A program made the position numbers and the translations under genes. A stretch of DNA of 64,000 nucleotides from Fomitopsis serialis (lineage: Eukaryota; Basidiomycota; Agaricomycetes; Polyporales; Fomitopsidaceae): assembly GCF_022376445.1 (NCBI RefSeq), contig NW_025955157.1:1-64000 (forward strand), read 5' to 3'. The notes below the pieces were generated by a model. It did not search any database, had not been told where the DNA came from, and saw only the letters and a program-made list of their open reading frames with translations. How positions within the stretch are numbered: position 1 is the first letter of the stretch; each line of letters begins with the position of its first letter. Shown here one piece after another: positions 43,701 to 54,062 of the stretch.

Positions 43701-45781
43701 ATGATACTCACGCTTTCGTGTATAGCGCTATTTATTATTTCAGCGTGGTCGCTGTCCGTTAAGGCACGCCACGCACGCCCACCTCTGTTTCCTGGCCCGA
43801 AGGCTATACCTCTAATCGGGAATATCTTGCCGTTTAAGCGAATGTGGCTCACGCTCACAGCGTATAGCGAGCAATATGGTGCGTGGTGTGTAGACGCGTT
43901 ACTAAATCGTTTCGCTGACCGGTCCGTATCAGGTCCCGTGTACTCGCTGCGCGTTCTGCACACGCACATGCTTGTACTCAACTCTGCCAGCGAGGCTCGA
44001 GACATCCTGGAAGGAAAGTCGCACCTCTACTCCGGTCGCCCGATTCCCCGGATGGTATCACTGTACGTGCCAGACTCAGTCTTGGAGAGAGTGCAAACGT
44101 ATCACGCTCCTCTAGTGCCGGTATGGATCGCGGAGTCGTGTTCGAAGGCGACCCTCTCCGTCTCCGCAAAGCCAGGAAGCTGCTCCATCTGGTCCTCCAA
44201 CCACGAGAGCTCAGACAGTTCGACCCTATGCTAGCCAAGAAGAACGACATACTTTTGTACGGTCTTTTGCGTAGCCCGGACAAGCTAATGGCGCATATCA
44301 GAAAGTACGTCATTGTATGCGCGGTCCGGTCTGTCCCAACTAACTTGCTGCGTTCAGGCTCACGGCTGGGATCACTCTGTTAATGTCGCATGGCTACGAA
44401 GTCGAGGGAGAGCACGACCCGTATGTGGAAATGGCAGATATCACCGTGCAGAATTTCGCCCAGGCTAGCGTCTCCGGTGGCTTCCTTGTTGACTGGATCC
44501 CGTTTCGTAAGCATGGGTAGAGGGAATCTGCTCGGATTGACTGCTAATTCTCAGGCAGTCGCCAAGCTGCCTGCGTTTCTGCCAGGCATGCATTTCAAGA
44601 AACTCGCACTGGGATGGCGGCAGCAATACACCGATCTGGCTGAAAGGGGACATCAGTACGTGGAATCGAGGATTGTACGCGCAACGACTGTGTGACGCGG
44701 AGACGATACTGAACTCGCGCATAGGCTATGGGGTCGGCCAAGCCGTCTTTGACGTCTGCGGCCCTGGTGTCTGACCTGAAGGATGAACGGGAAATCATCA
44801 TGTTTACAGCCACGCAGTTGTACACGGGTGAGAGGGCAGCATTCGCTCTGATCGAATCTGCCGTGCTGACGCACAACTACCAAATAGGCGGAGCAGACAC
44901 CGTAAGCGTGTCCGTCTTTTGTTCAAAGCCCGAAAGCTGATCATAAGCAGAGTACATCGACGCTTTCTTCTTTCTTCCTCATGATGATGATGCATCCTGA
45001 CATCCAACGCCGAGCTCAACAAGAGATCGATGAGGTCATTGGCAACGAACGCCTGCCCGAGTATGCCGATCGACCGCAGCTACCCTATGTAGAGGCCCTC
45101 CTCAAAGAGCTCTTACGTTGCTGTCCGCCCATACCTGCCGGTGAGCCCCGTTACATCCTTGAGTTGCTTTACATTGGCTCACTTATGTAGTTGTCAGGAC
45201 CCCAGCAGAAGACGACGTCCACCGGGGATATCTCGTTCCGAAGGGGACTATCGTCATTGTGAACTTCTGGTGAGTGCCATGATGGTAATCCCAGTCATGG
45301 ACTAGTGATCACGCCAACTAGGGCCATGCTTCACGACAAAAGTCGGTACGACGAGCCTGATGAGTTCAGGCCAGAACGCTGGCTCTCACGGGATGCGGAT
45401 GACAACACGGACCCGTTGGAAGTTATATTTGGATTTGGTCGGCGGTACGTCGAATGTCAACCATGCCAAAAACGAAGTACTGACGCTGCGCCGAAAAGCG
45501 CGTGCCCTGGCCGCCACCTCGCCGAGTCCTTGTTGTTCACCGCCATCGCGACTACGTTGGCGGCCTTTAATATTGCTATACCGAGTGATAAGCAGGGCAA
45601 TCTCGTGAAACCGACTGGCGAATACAGCGATGGTGGAATGATGTCAGTCATACTTATACTTGCTTCTATCGGGAACCTCAGCTCACATCACTGCTCATAC
45701 AGATTCCCACTTCCCTTCAAGTGCGACATTCGGGTGCGGTCCGAGCGAGCGAAGGAGCTGGTAATGAACAGTCTCGCTTAG
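43701..45781 (+). CDS. Cytochrome P450 (OrdA-like), tandem copy 2
   Basis: Same exon plan as the gene at 40891-42987. Start MILTLSCIALFIISAWSLSV; RPPLFPGPKAIPLIGN; YSLRVLHTHMLVLNSASEAR; DRGVVFEGDPLRLRKARKLL; MSHGYEVEGEHDPYVEMADI; GGADT plus STSTLSSFFL; QRRAQQEIDEVIGNERLPEY; KELLRCCPP; FRPERW; heme FGFGRRACPGR across the same intron; tail FPLPFKCDIRVRSERAKELV ending at 45781. Divergence from its partner is greatest in the N-terminal third, including residues of the putative substrate-recognition region, and very low from the I-helix on. That could mean new specificity or local gene conversion. Both readings look functional. Confidence 0.9.
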
Positions 45782-45883
45782 TTGGAAGCGCACTAGCGAT
45801 CGCATTGAGAGACCATCCGGAGAGCGAGTAGTAATATTTGAGACAGACCATACAGTATACAGACATGGTACAATGAATCCTGC

Positions 45884-48540
45884 CTAGGGTTCAGTAGACT
45901 TCATAAGATCGGCCGCCTTCTCAGCGATGGCAACAATAATGGCGACTGGGTGACCGGATACTTGGGAAGGAAAGACCGATGCATCTACAACTCGCAGGCC
46001 TTGGACTCCGTGCACCCGAAGCTCAGTGTCGACCACGCTGGTTCCTCGATCCCGTCCAATCCGCGCAGTCGACACCTGCAAAGCGACGAAGACAGTGAGA
46101 TGCGTGGCATATACAGACGTGGGGTGCGTACTGACCGCGTGGTAGGTAGGTTCGGCGCTACGGCGTATCCATGCCTTCAACTCGTCGTCAGTGACCTATA
46201 GCGGATTCAGAATCAACGGACATGGTCAGAGCCGAAGACCACCAGCCTTGTCGGGGTCAGCATGTCCTGGCCAGAATGTGTCTTCCTGATCCGTGACTGT
46301 GGTCGTCTCGAGCAGAGAAGCGAGCGGCTCAGTGCGTGCCACCTGTAGTAGTATCCTCGTTCCGCGAAGCACGACATTCAGATCACTCTCAGACTGGAAG
46401 TAGCTACCCAGGGCTAGTCAAGGGTTGGCTCTGCGCGTACCATCGGGTCATAAACTCACTTCGCCTCGATCAGGGGTTTGTCCCAAACGCTATTGGACGC
46501 CAGTGTGATTTGGCCGGTGCTCTCAGGCTTGAGACAGACCGCACCCTTGCATAATATCAGCGGGTGACGCGATGTCCATAAAATCAGTAGATCCAACACA
46601 CCATTGTGATTCCAGACGCCCCCGGAGTGGGTATGACAAGACCGTTGTCTACCGAGAAGCTAACGGGAGCCCACACCAGTTCCAAGTCTGGTGCGCCAGG
46701 TCCAGATGTCAAGTCCCTGATCGCAAGGTTCTCCGAGGAACCTGATAGCGCTGCGACCCTGGGTGAACGTCAACGATGGTCCTGCGACGAACGTCAAGAC
46801 TCACTCCGGGTCGAAGGAGCGCAAGAATGCTCCTGATGAGGTGCCGAGCGCGGCGAGTGGGCCTCCTCCCGTGATGAGCCATCTGAGCATGGCCAACGCG
46901 CCGGGAAGAGGGTTGTTGTAATGGTCCCAGGTCGCGGCCGGTTTGGCACGAAAACGAAGCGGGCCTGATGCGATATGCTGCAGCAAGAAAAAGTGTCAGT
47001 AAAACCCCGCTGTTCTGATTCGTGACCACGAACATCAGTGAGGTTCTTCCCTACCAGAGGGAGGTCTTGTATGACTGGAATTTCGAGCCTTTGCAGGTCG
47101 TCTGCAGGCCCGATACCAGAGAGGAGCAGGAGTTGTGGGCTGGCGATCGCCCCGCCACATAGTATCACTTCGCGCGTAGCATCGGCACGGTAGCGCGGCA
47201 AGGTACGGCTTTTCGACACTTCCACGGCGATCGCGCGAGGCTCTTCTCCCGGGTCTTGCGAGAATATGATCTTTTCTACCATGGTCTCAACGGCGACAGT
47301 CAAATTTAGTCTCGACAGCACATCTGGTGTGAGATATGCTGCCGCGGCTGAGCTCCCTGAGAGTCGGTAAGTGACAGCTAGAGGCAATTTGAATGAATTA
47401 TCCCATAGGCTAGCTTACGTTGGCCTGTCTCGTCGATGTGGCCCACGAAAGGACCAACTCCCATTGTTCCGCGGGGGAGTTCATGTCTCTGGACCATATC
47501 TGACATTTAGGAGTATGTCGCTGTGGTCGATTGAACTCACGGGTTGTACGGCATGCCCATCGCTACGCAAGCGTCGGTGGCTGCATTCACGACAGGCTGG
47601 AAGGCGTCAATAAATATCCTGGATTTAAAGAATCCCCCAACCTACCGCGGCCTGAGTGTTATGTGTCATGGGCCATGGACCGTTTAATCCGTGTTCTTCT
47701 CGTTTGACTCCTGGAAATAGCGAGCTGGCGCAGTATCGCTCGGCTTTGTCAAAGTACCTGTGGAATAGAAATACACTTAACGTGCGAGTTCTGCCGGAAG
47801 AAGTTTCGTATTACGGTCGAAGATCAGCATATCCCCACCCATTCGCACCAAGTTTTTCCCACTCGTTGAAATCTATCCGAGACTGTATTCATAGGTGTGG
47901 CGCAAACACGCAGGCAGTTGAAACGTACCTTCAGGTGCACAACGATGGCAAATCATGGAGTTCAGGGCGCTACAGGTTGTAACTTGTTTGTGAGTGAAGC
48001 ATGCAAGGTAACTGCAAGTTGCTGCGAACCTCGTACCGCCCAGTATCTTCCCTCTGTGCCAGTTCACTCGTCGACCATACATCTTCTGCTGTGGCCTAGA
48101 TCTATGTTAGCCACACACACACACCCAGAGCCAGCAGCATTGCGCACGTGGTTTGGTAGCTCCAGTCGACAGATGTCTGAAACATCTTGCTATATGCAAG
48201 CGGGATGCGGCTGAGTAGGTCTCCTTCATGGCTAATTCAGGTTGAGTGGGTCATACTTTTGATCAATTCCCTCACGCACCTCTTGCCTGCCTCGATAAGC
48301 AAGACAGTGTTGTTCAGGTCCTCAGATAGCCGAGAGGCAAGGACACATCCTGCAGTGCCTGAAATGATGCAGTCAACTTCGGTGACAACGATTTACGGTG
48401 TCATACAACGACGTACCTCCTCCAACTATGATGTAGTCATACTGACGTATTGGTGTTTTCAAGTTCCCCGACTCGTGTTGAACACGCTGCGCGAACTTGT
48501 CTGGGTCCGATACTATGCTCCTCGATTGTGATGAGCCCAT
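45884..48540 (-). CDS. GMC flavin oxidoreductase, aryl-alcohol-oxidase-like
   Basis: FAD enzyme oxidising primary alcohols. Starts MGSSQSRSIVSDPDKFAQRV; the ADP-binding motif is split by an intron, YDYIIVGG then GTAGCVLASRLSED, then VLLIEAGK. Further exons: MFQTSVDWSYQTT, VNWHRGKILGG, LNSMICHRCAPE, FNEWEKLGANGWGYADLRP, YFDKAERYCASSLFPGVKRE, GTMGVGPFVGHIDETGQR, REVILCGGAIASPQLLLLSG, GIGPADDL and AIPTPGAS-like stretches. The C-terminal domain reads PTYHAVSTARIG, VVDTELRVHGVQGLRVVDAS and PSQVSGHPVA, so both catalytic His residues of the aryl-alcohol oxidase type are present. About ten short introns. No signal peptide is visible before the FAD motif, so an intracellular tailoring role is more likely than lignin degradation. 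The end at 45884 faces P450-4 tail to tail, about 100 bp apart. Confidence 0.85.
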
Positions 48541-49464
48541 AGTGCCTATAAGTGAACGCGGCTACTCAGTACTCAGGAGGAGCAGCAGTGGTAGTGAAGG
48601 GAAAGGAGCGGTCTCTTCTACTACGAATTAGTAACGGACGCTATGTTGAAGGCGGGTGCCGCACGGCACATTATAAGTGTGCATTCTGTCACACACACAC
48701 ATGTCGTCCGTCACCCGCGCGCACCTACTGAGGCACACACAAGCGGCCACATCGGCGCCACGCCCTGTTTCCCCAATCGTTCAATCATTCTGCGCTTGTC
48801 TAGCACGCCTCGCATTCCAAATGGCCGTAGCGTACCTCGTAACGGCTATGCAGGCCTGGATCCGGGAGTCCCCAGCAGGCACTTCAAGCAAGTTCCCTTG
48901 CGGCCCATCTGTACATATTATCGTCAGAGTAACGCGGCGGAGCCTGAGCGGTAGCATTTGGGTAGCATGCAGCTTGAACTTGGATCTGAATTGTGAGCAT
49001 CAGCCATTGCAAGCACACTAAGTCCGACTCATGGCATGCATATTTCTCTTGGAACAGAGAGCACAACCTAAGCTGAAAGTCGGTGGGACAGTAGGACTTG
49101 TATCGAGCCAGGCAGTGAGAAGTTGCAGTAGGATCCTCCTGAAGGTGGCCAGCGGTCAAGCTTTCCGACTCACGGTCACGACCTCGGCGCGTCAAGCTTC
49201 GTCGAGGCTCGGCGTCGCGCACGCTTGCTCGCTCATTCAACTTGGCTGTTCCCACTGCTATCGAGGCCGGCTGCCACGGATTTGACTGGTCTACCGAGAA
49301 TAGTACATCCACTGGGAATCCGAATACTGTCGCCATGCCCTATTCGCACGCCCATCCTCGCGCAGCACCGTCGTCGCCCGTGAGGCTCCCATAGCTACCG
49401 ACATCGTCCACTCACCGCACTGTCTCTCATCCACTGCCATTGTCGCCATCTGCGCTGAACAAGA
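48541..49464. promoter_or_regulatory. Divergent promoter region between the GMC gene and SDR copy 2
   Basis: About 920 bp between two start codons pointing away from each other. Contains a short CA microsatellite (acacacacac near 48690-48702). No gene recognised. Confidence 0.55.
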
Positions 49465-50879
49465 ATGGGAAACCAGCTCGCGGCCCTGGCTCAGGCCTTC
49501 CCGCCAAAGTCGGCGTTTACTCCCGAGCAGATGCCGGACTTGACTGGACGGGTCGTAATCGTCACAGGTCTGTATGTGCATGCGCGTTGTGTATGCTAAA
49601 GCCTGACGAACTATCGACCCAGGAGGAAATGTTGGCATCGGCAAGGAAACGATCAAGGTATGTCTGCCACCAGGGTTCAGTCTGGAAAGCGAACTCATGC
49701 GCTCTAGGCCCTTCTCGAGCACAACGCGAAGGTATACATGGCGTCCAGGAGCAAGGAAAAGGCGGACGCTGCGATCAAGGAGCTTGTGCAGCAAACAGGC
49801 AAGGAGGCCATATTCCTTGAGCTCGACTTGAGCAGCCTTGCTTCCGTTCGAAAGTCAGCAGAAGAATTCATGAGGTGCCCACTACCCAGACGTCAGAAGC
49901 CCTGAGACATGCACTGATTGGGTCTGAACATGGCAGCAAGGAGAAAGAGCTACACATTCTCTTCAATAACGCGTGCGTGCTCTTTACTATAATTCCCTAC
50001 GACACGCCATGAACTAGGGTTGCAGAGGCGTTATGTGGCCTCCGCGTGAGCTGCTTACCGCAGACGGCTACGATCTGCAATTCGGCACAAACGTCCTCGG
50101 TGAGCCTTCTACCTTCCAATTCACATTGCATACCCTGACGATGCCTAGGCCATTTCTTGTTCACAAAGCTCCTCATCCCAGCACTCGTCGCCGGCAAAGA
50201 TACCTCGCCCGACCACCACGCTCGAATCGTCACCACCTCCTCGAGCGCGGCCTACGGCTATACGCTCAACTTCGACGCGTTCAGGGACAGCCCAGCTCGA
50301 CGGCGGATGATAACGACCACGTTGTACTCGCAGAGCAAATTCGTGCGTGCCATTGCGAGGCGTCCGGGTGTGTTGCTGACGGACCGCGTTGCAGGGCAAC
50401 GTTGTGGTTGCTCGCGAGTTTGCAAAGCGGTATGCAGACCAAGGCATCGTGTCTACGTCGTGCAATCCAGGTAACACACGAGCCATACGGCGAGGCCAGA
50501 GCACTGCTCACAGTTTCTGTGCTCCTTAGGGAACATCCAAACCGAGCTGCAACGCTACGCTCCCACGATCCTCCGCAAGATTATGGTACGTCACTAATTA
50601 TCTCCCTACACACATCCCATCCCTGACAGCCGCAGAATCTCGTTCTGTACGACGCGCCTTACGGCGCACTCACCCAACTCTGGGCGGGCACCATGCCAGA
50701 GACGCTGGATTACAACGGCAAGGTAGGCGGGTGGTCATTCACTAGGCGTGCTTGCGGCTCACACACCCTGACAGTATCTCATTCCCTGGGCGAGGGTAGG
50801 CCAGTGCAGGTCAGAAGCGTATGATGATGCGTTGGGCGAGAAGCTGTGGGGTTGGCTCGAGGAACAGGTTAAGGACTAG
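49465..50879 (+). CDS. Short-chain dehydrogenase/reductase, cluster copy 2
   Basis: Classical SDR, paralogue of the gene at 16092-17474. Starts [26 protein letters not shown] is assembled over an intron; [37 protein letters not shown] and ELHILFNNA follow. Then [12 protein letters not shown], the catalytic Ser region [12 protein letters not shown] and YSQSK (YxxxK). The end reads [69 protein letters not shown] and GWLEEQVKD. All catalytic residues are present. Seven or eight short introns at positions like those of copy 1. Probably redox tailoring in the same pathway, or a general reductase; the sequence does not decide. Confidence 0.88.
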
Positions 50880-51116
50880 TGATTGCGTCTCACTGGAAAC
50901 CTGTCATATCGCACTCCGTGCACGGGCACACGGGTGTAAACGCCAGGAATATCGAACACTACCCGTAGGTCGGATTCAGAACATATTGACGACATCAATC
51001 ATCATGATATGATTTACTTCCCCCCCAAGAAAGAGCCAGGAAACGGCTTAGCTGCCAATTTAACGCGGTATGTACACTTCTCAGCCTACCCTGACCTATC
51101 GCCCAGACGACACCCG

Positions 51117-52673
51117 CTACGCCTCACGCCAGGATGGCCAGAGCATATGTCCAGCAACGCTACATACCGTAGGCATCGCCATCTCCGGGGTGCTCTCGCA
51201 GAACCTATACTCCACAGAACGAAAGCATTTGTCCAGCTCCTTCCACTCCTCGCGCACGAACCGAAACGCCGGCATGCAGCACACGACCACACTCTTGCCC
51301 GCCAGCTGTGTCTTGTTGGCGAGCAGGCCGTCGACGATCGACCGCGCAGCGATGCGGCCCTCGCAATGTACGTGTATAGATGTGAGACCGGAGCACGTCG
51401 GGACCGTGCCCTGCATCGAGCTCAATAGCTCTACAACATCGTCGTTGACGACGAGGAGCTCGAGCTCCGGCAGTGCCTTGATCAGACTGTGTAATGCCGC
51501 GCCGTGCTTCCTGTCGACAGGCCCGCTCGCCCTCAGCCACAGCTCCCTGACCTGCGCCCGGGACACGAGCACGGGAGCGGTCCCCAGCCAGAACTCGTAG
51601 TGGAACCACGACGTGTACTCATCGACGCGCACGCCCGACTCCTCGCCCACCGCACACACGCATGGTCTCCCCGCGGTCAGGTCCAGCGCGAGCCGCGCGA
51701 CCCCGCTGACGGGCGGCAGCACCGCGAGCGCTTCAGGGAGGGATGCAGCGCAAGGGAAGATGTCCGCGAGGCGGAGCGCGGTCGACGCGGGGAGCGCAAG
51801 GTGTCTGAGGAGCAGTGCGCCGTCGTCTGCATGGACTTGCTTTAGCACGAGCGTGCGCAGCGCGCCGAGGGCGACGACGCCGTCGGCCCGGGCGGGCGCG
51901 AGGTCGGAGAGCGCGGAGAGGACGAGGTGCTCTAGGAGGGGGCAGCCGCTGAGGAGGCTGAGGAGGCGGATGAGCAGATTGGGTCCGTGGCAGCTGTCGA
52001 TGTAGAGGCATGTGAGGCCGTCGAAACGGTTGTGCGGGAGCCAGGGGAGGCTGCAGAGCGAGAGGTGTGCGAGGGCCGGGGTCTGATTGCTGAAGAGGAT
52101 GGGACAGCTGTCGTCGAGGTACGAATCCGCGCCGTGGTAGCTCGTTGAAGAGCGCGGCCCGGTGAGTGTCAGGGCACGCAGCGCGGGAGCGGGGAAGCTC
52201 AGACAAGCACCGCTGCGCTGCATGTCGAGCTGTATCCAGTGTATCTCCTGTATGCGGTGGCTCTGCTCCGACAAAAATTGCAGCGAGCGAAGCTCTGAGA
52301 ATGTCATCAGAATTTTCAGAGGGAGCTCCCGGGACCGCTCGAGCACAGTGTCGAGCTCGAAAGGCTGCGAATCAAGGATATGGGCCCACATTGTAGATGA
52401 CTGCAAGCAGACATCGCGCCAATACCAACAGACCTGCGAGAGAACGACCGAGCTCCTGATGTCAAGGACTGTGGGTCTCCATATCCGAAAGGCCGTAGAC
52501 GCGTCTCTGGTGGGTGTTTCTGGTATCTGGGGCCTACTGGGGATGTAGTCGAAGACGTGGTTCAGCAACTCTGGTGGAAGCCGGTTTATAGGACAAGGGC
52601 TCTCCTGAACACCGCGAACAAATGCGATGCATGAGGTGAGTAGTTTCTCCACGGCCTGTATCAACGTGGACAT
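51117..52673 (-). CDS. F-box protein with leucine-rich region
   Basis: 518 residues in one open frame. After a short helix (MSTLIQAVEKLLTSCIAFVR) comes the F-box: PINRLPPELLNHVFDYIPSR, then a gap, LSQVCWYWRDVCLQSSTMWA. The rest is Leu-rich, with irregular LRR-like segments such as LPLKILMTFSELRSLQF, LRALTLTGPRS, LAHLSLCSLPWLPHNRFDGL and LEHLVLSALSDLAPARADGV. This is the common agaricomycete F-box architecture: the F-box binds Skp1 in an SCF ubiquitin ligase and the repeats choose a target. Such proteins are very numerous in mushrooms and no target can be named. Local G+C in the central part is higher than in its neighbours. Confidence 0.85.
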   Translation of the reverse strand: MSTLIQAVEKLLTSCIAFVRGVQESPCPINRLPPELLNHVFDYIPSRPQIPETPTRDASTAFRIWRPTVLDIRSSVVLSQVCWYWRDVCLQSSTMWAHILDSQPFELDTVLERSRELPLKILMTFSELRSLQFLSEQSHRIQEIHWIQLDMQRSGACLSFPAPALRALTLTGPRSSTSYHGADSYLDDSCPILFSNQTPALAHLSLCSLPWLPHNRFDGLTCLYIDSCHGPNLLIRLLSLLSGCPLLEHLVLSALSDLAPARADGVVALGALRTLVLKQVHADDGALLLRHLALPASTALRLADIFPCAASLPEALAVLPPVSGVARLALDLTAGRPCVCAVGEESGVRVDEYTSWFHYEFWLGTAPVLVSRAQVRELWLRASGPVDRKHGAALHSLIKALPELELLVVNDDVVELLSSMQGTVPTCSGLTSIHVHCEGRIAARSIVDGLLANKTQLAGKSVVVCCMPAFRFVREEWKELDKCFRSVEYRFCESTPEMAMPTVCSVAGHMLWPSWREA

Positions 52674-53487
52674 GAGAAGCGAAGAGCAGATGAGACTGAG
52701 CTGGTACTGACCGTCTCGGCACTACATGAGTCGTAGTCGTACTTTGAACAACGTGTGTGAAGTCGAGAGAATATGCATACCTCATCAAGGATACATCCTG
52801 CTTCATGTGCGTGTGCAAAGTCGCCGCGATATTCAGGGAAGACATACCAAGTCGTGCCAGGGCAAGCAGGGTGGAATAACGGTATATGTACTACTGTGGT
52901 ACCGCACCGGTTGCGAAGAGAAGTAGCATATTGGCACGCGGCATCCTCCTATCTATGTTAGAGCGAGCTGAGGCGGTGACAGAGGAAACGATGTACTTGG
53001 ATGCCCTTGACAATTGAATATTGAAGACCTCTTCGAGCGCAGGTCGGGCGCCCATCGTGATGCCAGACGGTTTCAGCACGTTTAGACGCGATGCTCTAAC
53101 TCGTACTAGCGTCGGCGAGTGTTCATATCCGCCGCTATAGGCTGCATGTTGGCTGCATGCAGGCTGCATTCAGCCTTGGATAAGCCGGGAGGTCATCAGA
53201 ATGATGATGGACATGCAGAATAACATTGACTCCCGAGACATCCTCCCCGAGCCAAGCATTTGAGCAGTGAGGTCTAGTGAGAGGCCGCCGCGTTACGATC
53301 ACGTCCCGATGAGCCTTGATGCGACCTCTGGAATGTTACATACGTTTCTTCCGGAGGGGTGGTACATGCAGATGCTAGCGGCGACAGAGGGATGCGGCCA
53401 AGATGAAGATGCGGCAAACCACTTGCAGTTGCAGCGCGTAGACCGCGTGACCGTGTGGCGACGCGTCTCAACCAGCGCGTTCACTGG
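52674..53487. other. Intergenic left of the modular array, no gene recognised
   Basis: Includes the F-box promoter. A short minus-strand ORF starting near 52845 (MSSLNIAATLHTHMKQDVSL) could be an extra 5' exon of the F-box gene but has no support beyond being open. Confidence 0.45.
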
Positions 53488-54017
53488 TCTATGCACTGGG
53501 ATACGATGACCGGCGTGGCGGATATGATGGTCACGTGTGAAGCGAGGCGTACCAGCAGCCCGCCTCATTATTACTGAGTGAGCTTGGATGGTCAGTTGCA
53601 AGAGAGCGAGAGGGGAATGATTGGCGGTGTGGGGCGCAGCCCGCAGGGCTGCCCGACTCGAAGAGTGTGCCTGGACCTGAGGGGCAACGGGTGAGCCGCG
53701 AGGGCGGGCGGGTTGATACCGCAGCCCTGCGCTCCCATTGCCACTGCTGGGCCGCAGGGTAGACACGTCGAGCCAAAAACAAAACAAAACAAAGACAAAA
53801 ACAAAACAAAACAAAGACAAAAACAAAACAAATCTATAAAGAAAAAAAGCACACATTGGGTTTTTGGCGGCGTGTGCTGCGTGAAGAGGGTGTGGAGGGT
53901 GGGGAAAACGAGAGCTATTCGAAGGGCGTAGCAGCCGCGGAGCCTTCGAGAGCGGTCGTCCGAGTGGGCGCGCAGAGGAGAGCGATGCGCGCCTAAATCT
54001 CCTCCTGCATGCGTAGA
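53488..54017 (+). repeat. Module A, forward copy
   Basis: Ends TCTATGCACTGGG and CCTGCATGCGTAGA. The middle (53702-53903) contains a tandem of about 23 bp made of aaaac units (caaaaacaaaacaaaacaaa), near 53774-53832. Differs from the reverse copy by one base in a run of A. Confidence 0.9.
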
Positions 54018-54062
54018 TGGTATTCTAAGCGAAGCGAGGCACGAGCGTCGCGTAGAAGTGAG
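54018..54062 (+). repeat. 45-bp spacer S, copy 1
   Basis: Core 54024-54056 is 13 + 7 + 13 bp: arm TCTAAGCGAAGCG, centre AGGCACG, arm AGCGTCGCGTAGA. The second arm read in reverse is TCTACGCGACGCT, matching the first at 10 of 13 positions. Joins two right module ends (A+ to B-). Confidence 0.85.
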
